In this document: positions 8,191-17,005 of the stretch, in pieces
Position numbering within the stretch: position 1 is the first letter of the stretch
Layout of the letters: each line of letters opens with the position of its first letter
Origin: Bacillus sp. FJAT-27916
GTDB taxonomy: Bacteria > Bacillota > Bacilli > Bacillales > Pradoshiaceae
Length of the DNA stretch: 64,000 bases
NCBI RefSeq assembly: GCF_001183965.1
Contig: NZ_LFZV01000001.1
Location: forward strand, 3,506,621-3,570,620
Direction of reading: 5' to 3'
Program-made: the position numbers and the translations under genes
The notes under the pieces: model-generated
The model's input: the letters and a program-made list of their open reading frames with translations, nothing else
Databases searched by the model: none
What the model was told of the DNA's origin: nothing

Positions 8191-8255
8191 TTTTCGTCGT
8201 TCCAGTTTCGTTCATAAAATAGTGTTTCGCTAATATCCATTGGACTTTCGCTTAT
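8191..8255 (-). repeat. GCGAAA periodic array, copy B
   Basis: On the minus strand the units ATAAGCGAAA, ATTAGCGAAA, ATGAACGAAA and GACGAAAA follow one another; on the plus strand TTTCG starts at 8246, 8225, 8206 and 8192. Spacings are 21, 19 and 14 bp. It occupies the gap between the Wadjet operon terminator and the spermidine-synthase-fold gene, and matches arrays at 1213 and 37325 in motif and approximate period. Confidence 0.55.
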
Positions 8256-8305
8256 TTCCAGCCAGAAAACCCACATATAATATGCTACGCAGCTCACTCT
8301 TTTCA

Positions 8306-8336
8306 AAACGGGCCTGGTAATCAACAGGCCCGTTGT
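8306..8336 (-). terminator. Terminator of the Wadjet operon
   Basis: ACGGGCCTG and CAGGCCCGTT form a GC-rich stem about 20 bp beyond the jetC stop. On the minus strand it is followed by TTTTG. Confidence 0.85.
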
Positions 8337-8353
8337 TTAGCTGGAGGCTCCGA

Positions 8354-11300
8354 CTAATGCTCCACTCGTTCCTTCTTCAAAATCCCAGCGACCCTGCTCT
8401 CAGGAATCCGCGGATCATGGCGAACGACGAATGCTTTTGAGAAACGGTTCAGATACTCATTTTCATGTGACTTTGGCGTTAAAATAATGAGCTTGCGCTG
8501 CAATTCTTTTTCATACAAATCAAAAACCTTCACCTTGCGATTCTCATCTAGGGCGCTATCAAATTCATCTAAGATAATAAAGCCCGGCGTGATTTGCAGG
8601 TTTTGAAGGAGACAGAGAGCAAATAAGAGAGAGCTGAGTGATTCCTCACCGCCAGAGACTCCTTTGCCGACCTTACCGCCGCGCGCTTTCACGCTCACAT
8701 CTTCCAGCGACCCGCGGTGCCCTTCCTTGCGTGCCTTGATGAATAGCTGAAAGTGAGTTCGCTTCCGCCTGTCTTCAAAGCTATCCCAGCTAATATCCCC
8801 TTCAAACTGAAACTGGCTCATATAGTTCTTGAACCTTTGCTGGATTTCAATGACCCGCATGCTAATTGTCGTCTCAAGCTGATCCCGCAGTTTTTCCATT
8901 CGTTCCTTATCCTGTTCGAGCAATAGCTTCGTGCGGGTGTATTCACTCTCAAACCGTTCATATTCCTTTTTCACCGTTTCATAGTTCTGCGGAGCAGCTG
9001 GGTCGATGCCAGCTTCATTTCGTGCGAGGTCAAATGTAATCTTGCCGCTCTCCCGTTCACTTTTTAAGACAGGGAGAGCAGAGAGATTATGTTCATCAAC
9101 ATTTTGAGCCGCTTCCTCATATATGGCAAGAGCAGCCTGTTTCAAATCCTCCAGCTCTCGTTTTACATCCATCAGCCCAAACTCGGCTGCATCCTGATCC
9201 GATTTCTGATTATCTGCCTGTACTGCCAAATATTCCAGTTTCCGAGCGGAGTCATCTATTTGCCCGGCTACATTTCGTGCTTCTTTTTCAGCCTTAGAGA
9301 TGATTTGTTCAAGCTTATCAAGCTCTTCTTCTAAAAGCTCAAGCTTCAGTTTTTGTTCCCTCTCTCGGCGCTTTTCGTTCGTCAAATTTAAGTTTAATTG
9401 ATGAAGTTCTTCATACTTCTCTTTCATCTTCCCTAATTCCAGGTAAAAGCTCGCTTCTTCTTCCAATTGGTCCTGATAGAGCTTGTCCTCAATCTGCTTG
9501 CGCGTCAAAACCTGCTTCTTCTGTTCATGCTGACGACGCAGCCCTTCCAACTCATCTCGTTCATGCACAAGTGCCTTCAATCGTTCACGTTTGCGAGCAT
9601 GCTCATGCTCAGCTAGCATGAAGGCTTCAGATTCTTTCACTTGATGGATAATTCCATTCAGCTTCTGGTATAACTTAGTATCTCCGGCAATGCTCGCATC
9701 AAGCTCTCTCATCAGATCTGTCCGTTCATCCACTTGGTTCTCTACTTCCTGCTTGCGCAAACGGATGGCTTTTTGACTAAGGATAAGCCGTTCCTTCTCC
9801 TGTGACCCGCGAATCCCTAAACTGTCTGTTAGCATGCCGCCATTGATCTCTGGCAGCCCATCCTCAAACAATTGGGCGACCCACCAGAGGGCCTTCATCG
9901 CATGAGGAAGCATCGATTCGCGGAGATCCCCTTTCACCTTTAATGGAACATTCGGCAACGACATCCGGACTTGATCAGGGATAACCAAGGATAAAGGAAC
10001 ATGGTACAAATCATTCGGCGGAACCGCTTTTCGACCATCGAAGAAGACTGTGTACTTGATTGCCTGAAACAACTGCTCCTCCCGAGGATTCACCCGTTCT
10101 TCCATTTCAAGAAGGGCTGACAGCGGAAATGCCTGTACACCTCTATCCTTGAAATAAGCAAGTGATTCCCTCTGCCTATATGATACGTTTTGACCTTCCT
10201 TCAAATAAGACAATTCTGCTTGCAGCTCAAGCTTTTCCTTCCGCAGAACATCATGCCGATCCCTATTGTCCAAAATAGTCCTGTTCAACTGATCAATCGT
10301 CATTTGGACATGGTGGCTGCTTATATATTCAGCCAAACGGGCCTTATGAATAGTCTCCAAGGAATCAATCTGCTTAATTTCTTGCTCTAAACCCGCAATT
10401 ACTTGAACTCCCTCTTGCCAGCAGTTCATCACCTTGTTCAGCTCAGAATCCTTTTGCTTCAAGGCTTCTTCAATCTCCTGCTGGCGGATCTTGACCCTTT
10501 CAAGCTCGGCTTTCACTTCTGCTTCTGTACGAGTCATCTGACTTTTTCTCTTTGTGATGTCCTCAAGTTCATCTTCTAGGTTATGGATTTTAACTTGAAT
10601 GCTCTTGATTTGGTCCTTAATATCTTGCAAAATCCGCTCTTCCTGTTCATGCTCAGCCTCCTTTGATTGAAGCATTTCTTTTCTATCAGTCAATTCCCAA
10701 GCCAGACGGTCTTGAACGAGACGAATACGTGCAAGCTCTTCGTTCTCCTCATGGATGTCTTCATGTGTTTGTTCAACTTGACCAGCCAATTCGCGGACTT
10801 GTTTCTGGTAGGAGGCCTCCATGCCAAGCAAGGACTGCGCATACAGCTTCCCCCCTTCGTACAAACGTCTCTGATTGTCGGTATAGCGGTCAAATGCGTT
10901 TTTCGCCATCCCGAGCTCCGCCTTCTTCAGCTTCACATTCGTCTCTGAGGCACGTGAAGTTTCCTCTGCTTCCTTCACCTTTTCCATGCTTTCTTCCCAA
11001 TCACGTTGCACTTTGTCAATTCCGTGCATCTCACTGAATATCCGGAACCGCTCCTCTGGGTGCATGACGGCGAATTGATTGACTTCCTGCTGATACCAAA
11101 TCAAATAATAATGATCCGGGTCGACCTTATATTTATATTTCAGGTCATTTTTATAAGAGGTGAAATTATAAAACCGATCGCCTGATGTATATCTTTTCTC
11201 CTCTTCCCATTCATCGATATTCTCACCAGTTGAGATACTGTATTCTTTCTTGATTGGCTGTCCTGGCTCCTGCACAATTTTCAGCGTAAATTCCACATAG

Positions 11301-11569
11301 TCCGGGGCATCAATCTTATTGGCGCCTTCATTTTTGAACAAGAAGGAAATCGCGGCCTTCCATGTTTGGTTTGCTTCCAGATTTCTCGATTTCAAGCCCT
11401 CGATATCGACCTTGGCGGAATACAGCACAGCGCCCATGCAAAAGGTAATCGTTGATTTTCCTGACCCATTCGGACCAGTAATCATCACATGCGCATCCTC
11501 ACCAGACAAATCCAATAAAGTCGGCGGATAATCCCGCACCCCCGAAAATTTCAATCTCCACGGAATCAT
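8354..11569 (-). CDS. jetC: Wadjet system SMC-like ATPase JetC
   Basis: A 1071-aa MukB/SMC-like protein, the motor of the Wadjet complex, which extrudes loops on circular DNA and presents it for cleavage by JetD. Walker A is GPNGSGKST at residues 32-40, the ABC signature VSGGEE at 971-976, and Walker B FIILDEFDSALD at about 997-1008. Between them lie two long heptad-rich coiled coils flanking a hinge-like non-coiled region around residues 470-610. Length and architecture fit JetC rather than canonical Smc (about 1180 aa) or SbcC (no zinc hook CxxC in the hinge). Its ATG overlaps the jetB stop codon by 4 nt (ATGA), so translation is coupled. Last gene of a four-gene operon. Confidence 0.93.
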   Translation of the reverse strand: MIPWRLKFSGVRDYPPTLLDLSGEDAHVMITGPNGSGKSTITFCMGAVLYSAKVDIEGLKSRNLEANQTWKAAISFLFKNEGANKIDAPDYVEFTLKIVQEPGQPIKKEYSISTGENIDEWEEEKRYTSGDRFYNFTSYKNDLKYKYKVDPDHYYLIWYQQEVNQFAVMHPEERFRIFSEMHGIDKVQRDWEESMEKVKEAEETSRASETNVKLKKAELGMAKNAFDRYTDNQRRLYEGGKLYAQSLLGMEASYQKQVRELAGQVEQTHEDIHEENEELARIRLVQDRLAWELTDRKEMLQSKEAEHEQEERILQDIKDQIKSIQVKIHNLEDELEDITKRKSQMTRTEAEVKAELERVKIRQQEIEEALKQKDSELNKVMNCWQEGVQVIAGLEQEIKQIDSLETIHKARLAEYISSHHVQMTIDQLNRTILDNRDRHDVLRKEKLELQAELSYLKEGQNVSYRQRESLAYFKDRGVQAFPLSALLEMEERVNPREEQLFQAIKYTVFFDGRKAVPPNDLYHVPLSLVIPDQVRMSLPNVPLKVKGDLRESMLPHAMKALWWVAQLFEDGLPEINGGMLTDSLGIRGSQEKERLILSQKAIRLRKQEVENQVDERTDLMRELDASIAGDTKLYQKLNGIIHQVKESEAFMLAEHEHARKRERLKALVHERDELEGLRRQHEQKKQVLTRKQIEDKLYQDQLEEEASFYLELGKMKEKYEELHQLNLNLTNEKRREREQKLKLELLEEELDKLEQIISKAEKEARNVAGQIDDSARKLEYLAVQADNQKSDQDAAEFGLMDVKRELEDLKQAALAIYEEAAQNVDEHNLSALPVLKSERESGKITFDLARNEAGIDPAAPQNYETVKKEYERFESEYTRTKLLLEQDKERMEKLRDQLETTISMRVIEIQQRFKNYMSQFQFEGDISWDSFEDRRKRTHFQLFIKARKEGHRGSLEDVSVKARGGKVGKGVSGGEESLSSLLFALCLLQNLQITPGFIILDEFDSALDENRKVKVFDLYEKELQRKLIILTPKSHENEYLNRFSKAFVVRHDPRIPESRVAGILKKERVEH

Positions 11570-12300
11570 TCGTCTTCTCCTTTCGGATACAGATTGTATC
11601 GCTTGAAGAATTTGAGCACTTCTTCTTTATTCAATTGATTGGACTGGCTGAATTCCGCAGTTCTCCGCAAGAAGGAATCAGAGAACATTTGAGCGCCAAT
11701 CGCCGTCAACTGATAAGCCTTCTCCTGTGAGGGGTTATCATATTCCTCAATTGCCCCAATTTTCTTTAAGGTATCCAAGTTCATCAAAATGCGCTGATTA
11801 GCCTTCATCGTTTCATGCCCAAACGATTCAAGCAGCTGGTCGAATAGCGTGAACTCATGCTGCAGCACTTCCTGTTGATAAAAAATATACAATAATAATG
11901 CCAAGCTCTCCTTTGACAATGTGTTACGGGCTGCCCTTGCCGGCACCCGCATCATCACGATTACCTGATCACGCCGCTCATCATAGATTACCTTCATATA
12001 GCGGCTGATGGCTTGATTGACCCTAGTAAGGAAGGAGAAAAACTGCTCATCTTGTTCTTTCAATCCTAGCAGCCTCTCCACCTCTTTACGGGAGAGGCCA
12101 AAATTGCCCATCCGTATCGTGGCTGTGGAGGAGAACAGGATATTCATGAAGGCCATCTCCTCCTCTTCTGTCAAAACACCTTTAACAGCCTGCATGGCAT
12201 TAAGCGGGTTGGCGTTAAATTCTTCCGTTTGTCCCCCCTCATTCATGATCTGATTCATCTTGTTTTTGTCGTTTTCGGATAATCCTTGATCCGTCTTCAC
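11566..12300 (-). CDS. jetB: Wadjet system MukE-like subunit JetB
   Basis: A 244-aa (at most) winged-helix/KITE-type protein expected to bind the JetA kleisin and DNA, by analogy to MukE. The sequence has a helical N-terminal domain and a C-terminal winged-helix stretch (NLDTLKKIGAIEEYDNPS); there is no catalytic motif. I place it by position between jetA and jetC and by size. The start is uncertain: a GTG at 12300 would give a 62-bp overlap with jetA, while ATG codons at 12258 and 12246 reduce it; none has a strong ribosome binding site, so coupling to jetA translation is likely. The end overlaps jetC by 4 nt. Confidence 0.85.
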   Translation of the reverse strand: MKTDQGLSENDKNKMNQIMNEGGQTEEFNANPLNAMQAVKGVLTEEEEMAFMNILFSSTATIRMGNFGLSRKEVERLLGLKEQDEQFFSFLTRVNQAISRYMKVIYDERRDQVIVMMRVPARAARNTLSKESLALLLYIFYQQEVLQHEFTLFDQLLESFGHETMKANQRILMNLDTLKKIGAIEEYDNPSQEKAYQLTAIGAQMFSDSFLRRTAEFSQSNQLNKEEVLKFFKRYNLYPKGEDE

Positions 12301-13654
12301 GATTCATCCACTCCCATTCTCGTTCATATGCCTTGCTGGCTGTTTTCTCAGATTGGCTGACCGTCACTTGCTTGCTCCCAACTAAGGCTGCGATGGCATT
12401 CATCGCATTGATGGCATCTCCCCATTCAGCAGATGTCGTCTCAACGATAACCTGGTCCATCGGTGCTTCTGAATGGCTTTCAAAAAAGTGTTCAACCGCT
12501 TCTGTTTTGATCATTGATTTCGTTAACGCCCAAGCTGTCTCCCCAATCAATCCATCTATTTCTTCCTCTGATATTTCCTCTGATAAATACCCAATCTCTT
12601 CATCCGTCTCTTCCATCGGGGCGGAGATTGGCTCATATGTTTCAATATAATCAATCGCCTCATCTATGGCTTCGGCTGATAGCGGTGCGGCTATTTTGAA
12701 TGGAATCCACAGCCCATCCATCGCCTCCTGTTCATACTGGCCTTGTTCCATAAAGCTGAACAGCTGATGTACATTCGGGATATCTGATTCCACTGGGGGA
12801 TTATACATCTGCTGAATAAATTCGCGAACCCTTTCCGGCTGGATCGTGGAGGATAGGGGCGTTTTTTGCATATGGGTGAACTTCAAGTATTTATTAATCA
12901 TCCCTAGGCTTTGATTCGTGCCTTCGGCGAGGGCGGATGTACCCTGCTGCATCAAATCGGTGAGGACAAGGCTGTCCTCCACTGTGGCAAAACTCGCAAT
13001 CCTCTCCTGCAGCTTCCCATCCAACTCCTTCATCAACTCATGAATTAATTCAAGCTGCGGAAGAGCACTCCGGTCCGCAAGCATCTCAAGTTCGCGTTCC
13101 TTTAACAATTGAATCGCGTTCTCGACATTGCGGATCATACTCGCAATCTTATTGCCGCCGGATATTCCGCGGTCATCATAGGCCTCACTCAATTCGGCGT
13201 CACGCCTTGCCTGAAACAATGCACGTCCGATATCATCATGCATATAATAGGCAAGAGAATCATTAGCCAAGCGAATGAGTGCATTCATCATCCGCTTCCC
13301 TGTATCCCTCATGCGGATGCGCCGTGACTGCTTCGAAATCCAATTGTATTTCACCAACACCCCAATGACCTGATTCACCTTTTTCTTCGAGGGAGGTTCG
13401 GCATCCTTATAGCGGTTTTTATAACGATAATACACGGTCTCGGCATTCTCAATCGGCTCATCCAGTCCGAGCGCTTCTTCATTAATTAATTGGATAATGC
13501 GTAAGAATCGAATGATCTCCCTTGGTGTTTGAAAGGAGCTTTGTGCACTTAAATCACTAAGGACACCTGATAGGGAGGCAATATCCTGCATCGATTGCAT
13601 TACTTCCGGCTGTGACTCATCCGCCTGAAAGACCGATATCAATGATTCAGCCAT
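12239..13654 (-). CDS. jetA: Wadjet system kleisin JetA
   Basis: A 471-aa MukF-like kleisin that should bridge the JetC head domains and bind JetB. The N-terminal ~150 residues look like winged-helix DNA/SMC-binding folds (SKKKVNQVIGVLVKYNWI), the middle is helical, and residues about 330-400 form an acidic linker (SAPMEETDEEIGYLSEEISE) as in kleisin linkers. The C-terminus is basic. GGAGGAG precedes the ATG at 13654 by 8 nt and lies inside the end of jetD; a GTG three codons upstream is less well placed. It overlaps jetD by 16 nt and jetB by up to 62 nt. Confidence 0.88.
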   Translation of the reverse strand: MAESLISVFQADESQPEVMQSMQDIASLSGVLSDLSAQSSFQTPREIIRFLRIIQLINEEALGLDEPIENAETVYYRYKNRYKDAEPPSKKKVNQVIGVLVKYNWISKQSRRIRMRDTGKRMMNALIRLANDSLAYYMHDDIGRALFQARRDAELSEAYDDRGISGGNKIASMIRNVENAIQLLKERELEMLADRSALPQLELIHELMKELDGKLQERIASFATVEDSLVLTDLMQQGTSALAEGTNQSLGMINKYLKFTHMQKTPLSSTIQPERVREFIQQMYNPPVESDIPNVHQLFSFMEQGQYEQEAMDGLWIPFKIAAPLSAEAIDEAIDYIETYEPISAPMEETDEEIGYLSEEISEEEIDGLIGETAWALTKSMIKTEAVEHFFESHSEAPMDQVIVETTSAEWGDAINAMNAIAALVGSKQVTVSQSEKTASKAYEREWEWMNREDGSRIIRKRQKQDESDHE

Positions 13655-14943
13655 TTTACCCACTCCTCCCTGCTTCCTGCCATCTCTTCTTGCTCCATTC
13701 GATTCTCCTCCAAAAAGGCAAGCATATACCCCTCATATTCGAGCAGACTTGTCGAAACCTGCTGGTCCGGCTGAATCCATTTTAATTCTTTCCCCTTCGC
13801 ATCACTGACCGTCTCATAAATTTCATGCGCAATCTGAAGCCCATCCGGGTCATAATCACACCAAATTAACACCTGGTCAATGTCGCTTCCAGCCAATAAC
13901 TGTGAGATACATTGTTTATGAGAGGAACGTAAATGCCCGTCCACACACATGATTAAAGAATTCGTTTCCTCCAGGAAATTCTCCTCGGAAGCCATCCTCG
14001 TCAAAATCGCCCGGTTCTCCACAAGCCATAATGCTTTTGCCGTTGTCCTATAATCATCACTCGAAATAGATAGGTCGGTTAGCGCATGTACTGGACCATA
14101 TTGGAAACTCGAGTAACCGCCTACGAGCGGCCCTGAGAAATAGAAGGGAGTGATTCTCCCAAGGCTTGTCAATCCCAGCCGTACAAGTGGGCATTCTGCC
14201 AGCCCTTCCAATTGCTCGATAAAATCATTTTTATCACGATCAAATCGCTTCGATCCGCCAATCTCTTGATAATAAGAGGCTCCGATCTCCTTCCAATCAA
14301 ACTGCTCTCGCTTTATGGATAATTGCAGGAATGCCACTAAAAAATGAAGAAAGCGCAGCCTCTTCGCCAATGTCCATCCCGAAGGAAAGCCGACCGATAC
14401 TTTTATATCCGCGGCTGTTTGATGGCAAAAATCTTCCACTACTTTTATTAAACGACGTAAATCAATTGACTTATGACTGGGAATTGACAAACTAGTCACT
14501 AATTTCGCCTTTTCAACCCAAGCTAATAATTCTTTCTCAGCAGCCTCAGTTTTTTTGCGCTTCTCATTCTCTGAATAGGCAAATAGTCGATATCCCATTC
14601 TATAATGCTGAGAGTCCGGGGTTCTGCCATCCTTCTTAAAACGAATCTCTTTTATGATGAATCCCTCACGCAGCCATTTCAATGTCTGATCATTGTCCGG
14701 AAGACTAACCTTCTTTCTAGGAGTGAATCCAAACTGCAACAAGTTCTTATCAACCTCCGTAAAGGAAGGTTCACTTGCCGAAATAGTCAATACTCCAGTA
14801 ATGCGGTATGTTCTTTGCGTATGCTTGATCACATTCACATACATCAATCCATCTGAACGATTGCTCGTATATGGAACCTCCAGTTCTTCGCCTTTCTTTA
14901 ACACCCATTCTTTTATATAATCAATTTCTTCAACACGTATCAT
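13639..14943 (-). CDS. jetD: Wadjet system TOPRIM nuclease JetD
   Basis: A 434-aa topoisomerase VI A/Spo11-related nuclease, the effector that cuts plasmid DNA held by the JetABC motor. The C-terminal third has the TOPRIM signature: strand VLIWCDYDPDG with D363 and D365 as metal ligands, preceded by a conserved-looking acidic strand LVENRAIL that would carry the first glutamate. The N-terminal part is basic and helical (arm domain). The ATG at 14943 lies 8 nt after GAGG; an upstream GTG at 14967 has no ribosome binding site. As first gene of the operon it is followed by jetA, jetB and jetC with overlaps throughout. In the best known Bacillus cereus system jetD is last; here it is first. Confidence 0.9.
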   Translation of the reverse strand: MIRVEEIDYIKEWVLKKGEELEVPYTSNRSDGLMYVNVIKHTQRTYRITGVLTISASEPSFTEVDKNLLQFGFTPRKKVSLPDNDQTLKWLREGFIIKEIRFKKDGRTPDSQHYRMGYRLFAYSENEKRKKTEAAEKELLAWVEKAKLVTSLSIPSHKSIDLRRLIKVVEDFCHQTAADIKVSVGFPSGWTLAKRLRFLHFLVAFLQLSIKREQFDWKEIGASYYQEIGGSKRFDRDKNDFIEQLEGLAECPLVRLGLTSLGRITPFYFSGPLVGGYSSFQYGPVHALTDLSISSDDYRTTAKALWLVENRAILTRMASEENFLEETNSLIMCVDGHLRSSHKQCISQLLAGSDIDQVLIWCDYDPDGLQIAHEIYETVSDAKGKELKWIQPDQQVSTSLLEYEGYMLAFLEENRMEQEEMAGSREEWVKWLNH

Positions 14944-15078
14944 AATTTTTCCCTCATTATTATTCACTATATGACTATCTTAACAAAGTTTCGGCTAATC
15001 TCTAGTTTGGTCTGTTAGTGTAGAATGATATGATTTTATCAGCTGCTGCTTAACTAAGTGAATCATAAATGTTCATGA

Positions 15079-15109
15079 GAAAAAGCGCCCCCATTTAGGA
15101 ACGCTTTTA
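15079..15109 (-). terminator. Terminator of the beta-xylosidase gene
   Basis: Minus strand: AAAAGCGTTCC, loop, GGGGGCGCTTTTT. It starts about 35 bp downstream of the stop codon at 15144. Confidence 0.7.
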
Positions 15110-15143
15110 TTTAGCGTAATACGTAAGCTATCATAGAAAAAAA

Positions 15144-16754
15144 TTACTCTGTAACCTTATAAGTAAAATAGTCAAAATCCGCTGCTTTTCTCTGTCCGGA
15201 TGTATCCTGACATTGCATGCCGACAAAAGCACCCGTAAAGAATCCTCCGCCTCTAATATAATCATCTGAAAGCTTATAGGAGTGTAAGGTAACCGGGATT
15301 ATTGACCAATCCGCTCCATCAAAGGAATAGGAATAGTGATACGTATTTGTTTGAACTTCACATCTTAAGTACACATATTCACTGGAATCAGGAATAATGA
15401 TTTCATTCCCTCTCAATGGCTGGTCAAATATGAAATTATCACAAACCGTTAAGTCCAAGACTCGCCCTTTTTCCTCATTCCAAGTGATTTGGAGAGCACT
15501 CCAATTCTCTGTATTATAATAATTCACTAATCCGGCAGCCTGCTGGAAAGTATTAGGGTTGAAAGCGACCTTTGTTTCCGCAATAAAGTTAAAATGCTGC
15601 CAGCGTCTTGCCACAAATGCTTGCGTGAATTTTGACGTCAGTGATTCCCTGCCATAAAGTCTTAGATGACCAGGCTTGTCAGTTAAGGATACGCCATCTT
15701 CTCCCAACGGGATCCTCAATGTCTGGAAATGAAGGTTCAGGACTTCACTATTAAAGTCATCCTTTTCCTCAAAGTCCCTTTCCCATTTCACCTCAGCCAT
15801 CTTTGGTCCCTCGATTTCAAGTGACGGCTCATTGCCGCCCTCAATATATGGCCAGCCATCCTCCTTCCAAACTAAACGTTGAATCGCCGTTTCCCTTCCA
15901 AGCGGACAAAAGCCACGCGGGTCAAGTAAGGCTTCATTCTCCTTAGGAAGCGGCCGGCCCGTTAAATGGACCAAAAACCATTCATCTGTATGGGTTTGAA
16001 CAATAGAGGCATGGCCTGCTTTTTGCAGCGGGTTTCTTGGATATGGAAATGAAGTAATAAGCGGATTCTCAGGATGTACCTCGTATGGCCCTTCTATTGT
16101 CTTGGAGCGGGCGATGGTTGCTTGATGATCGTACTTCGTTCCCCCCTCTGCCGTGAGCAAATAATAATAGCCGTTCCATTTATATAGGTGAGGCGCCTCT
16201 GTTAATTTAATATCTGTTCCCTTAAAGATGATTTTCTTCTCTCCAACCAGCCTTTGTGCTGCATCGCTGTATTCCTGCAGCACAATCCCGTAAAAAGGAT
16301 GATTGCCAATGCGGTGGTCCCACATCATGTTCACGAAATATTTCTTCCCGTCCTCATCATGAAATAAGGATGGATCAAATCCCGAGCTATTTAGATGAAT
16401 AGGTTCAGACCACTCTCCGTCAGGCTCTTCACAGGTAACCAGATAATTATGACAATCCTTCCACTGTCCATCTGTTACCTTCACATCTGTATAGATAAGC
16501 CAGAACTTCCCGTCACTATAGGAAAGGGCTGGAGCCCAAACACCGCCGGAATCTGGGTTTCCCATCATGTTTAATTGGCTCATTCGATTCAGTGGTCTTG
16601 ATAGGAGGCGCCAATTCTTCAAGTCCTTAGAGTGATAGATTCCCACACCAGGAAACCACTCAAAGGTGGAAACGGCAATATAATAATCTTCTCCTCTTCT
16701 GCATATACATGGATCTGGATGAAAACCTGTTAGAATGGGATTTTGAATCTTCAT
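15144..16754 (-). CDS. Glycoside hydrolase family 43 beta-xylosidase/arabinofuranosidase
   Basis: A 536-aa cytosolic GH43 enzyme (no signal peptide) likely to cleave xylo-oligosaccharides to xylose; some relatives also release arabinose. The catalytic base D14 lies in GFHPDP, the transition-state aspartate in [14 protein letters not shown] (about residue 128), and the acid glutamate in [11 protein letters not shown] (about 187). A beta-propeller of about 320 residues is followed by the C-terminal beta-sandwich typical of XynB-type xylosidases. AGGAGGAAGG precedes the ATG. It is divergent from a sugar ABC transporter that probably imports its substrate; a cre-like palindrome lies 22-38 bp upstream. 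Confidence 0.92.
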   Translation of the reverse strand: MKIQNPILTGFHPDPCICRRGEDYYIAVSTFEWFPGVGIYHSKDLKNWRLLSRPLNRMSQLNMMGNPDSGGVWAPALSYSDGKFWLIYTDVKVTDGQWKDCHNYLVTCEEPDGEWSEPIHLNSSGFDPSLFHDEDGKKYFVNMMWDHRIGNHPFYGIVLQEYSDAAQRLVGEKKIIFKGTDIKLTEAPHLYKWNGYYYLLTAEGGTKYDHQATIARSKTIEGPYEVHPENPLITSFPYPRNPLQKAGHASIVQTHTDEWFLVHLTGRPLPKENEALLDPRGFCPLGRETAIQRLVWKEDGWPYIEGGNEPSLEIEGPKMAEVKWERDFEEKDDFNSEVLNLHFQTLRIPLGEDGVSLTDKPGHLRLYGRESLTSKFTQAFVARRWQHFNFIAETKVAFNPNTFQQAAGLVNYYNTENWSALQITWNEEKGRVLDLTVCDNFIFDQPLRGNEIIIPDSSEYVYLRCEVQTNTYHYSYSFDGADWSIIPVTLHSYKLSDDYIRGGGFFTGAFVGMQCQDTSGQRKAADFDYFTYKVTE

Positions 16755-16775
16755 TTTCCTTCCTCCTGCAAAAGT

Positions 16776-16792
16776 AATAAAACGCTTTTATT
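16776..16792. promoter_or_regulatory. cre-like palindrome upstream of the beta-xylosidase gene
   Basis: AATAAAACGCTTTTATT is an almost perfect palindrome resembling CcpA catabolite-responsive elements, though it lacks the TG...CA ends of the consensus. It lies 22-38 bp upstream of the xylosidase ATG, as expected for carbon catabolite repression. Confidence 0.45.
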
Positions 16793-16899
16793 TCTCTACA
16801 CCATGAAGTACTGGCAATGCTTCTTTCTTCCTTGTTATACCTGTTTCCTACTCAACCAATCCTCATTTCAGAATTGTCTGTACCTTTTTTTATCGTAAC

Positions 16900-16951
16900 A
16901 CGAAAAACTTTGTTTATCTAGTAGACAAACAAAGTTTTCCGTGCTATCCTT
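16900..16951 (+). promoter_or_regulatory. Sigma-A promoter with XylR-like operator for the sugar ABC transporter
   Basis: The inverted repeat ACTTTGTTT ... AAACAAAGT (whole palindrome 16900-16944, CACGAAAA / TTTTCCGTG at the ends) resembles ROK-family XylR operators of bacilli (TTAGTTTGTTT...AACAAACTAA). It overlaps a promoter-like pair: TAGACA at 16923-16928 and TATCCT at 16946-16951, 17 bp apart. Binding there would block transcription of the binding-protein gene starting at 17006. XylR itself is not encoded in the window. Confidence 0.55.
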
Positions 16952-17005
16952 TTTTTGAGATTACTGGTAATTAAGTCTCAAAAACTATTTTTTGGGGGTT
17001 TAGTT

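Noticed and set aside
10663-11037. Plus-strand reading frames inside jetC
   Set aside because: Antisense shadows of a clearly coding coiled-coil region.
8354-11569. Canonical Smc or SbcC identity for the large ATPase
   Set aside because: No zinc hook, wrong length for Smc, and three Wadjet partner genes are overlapping neighbours.
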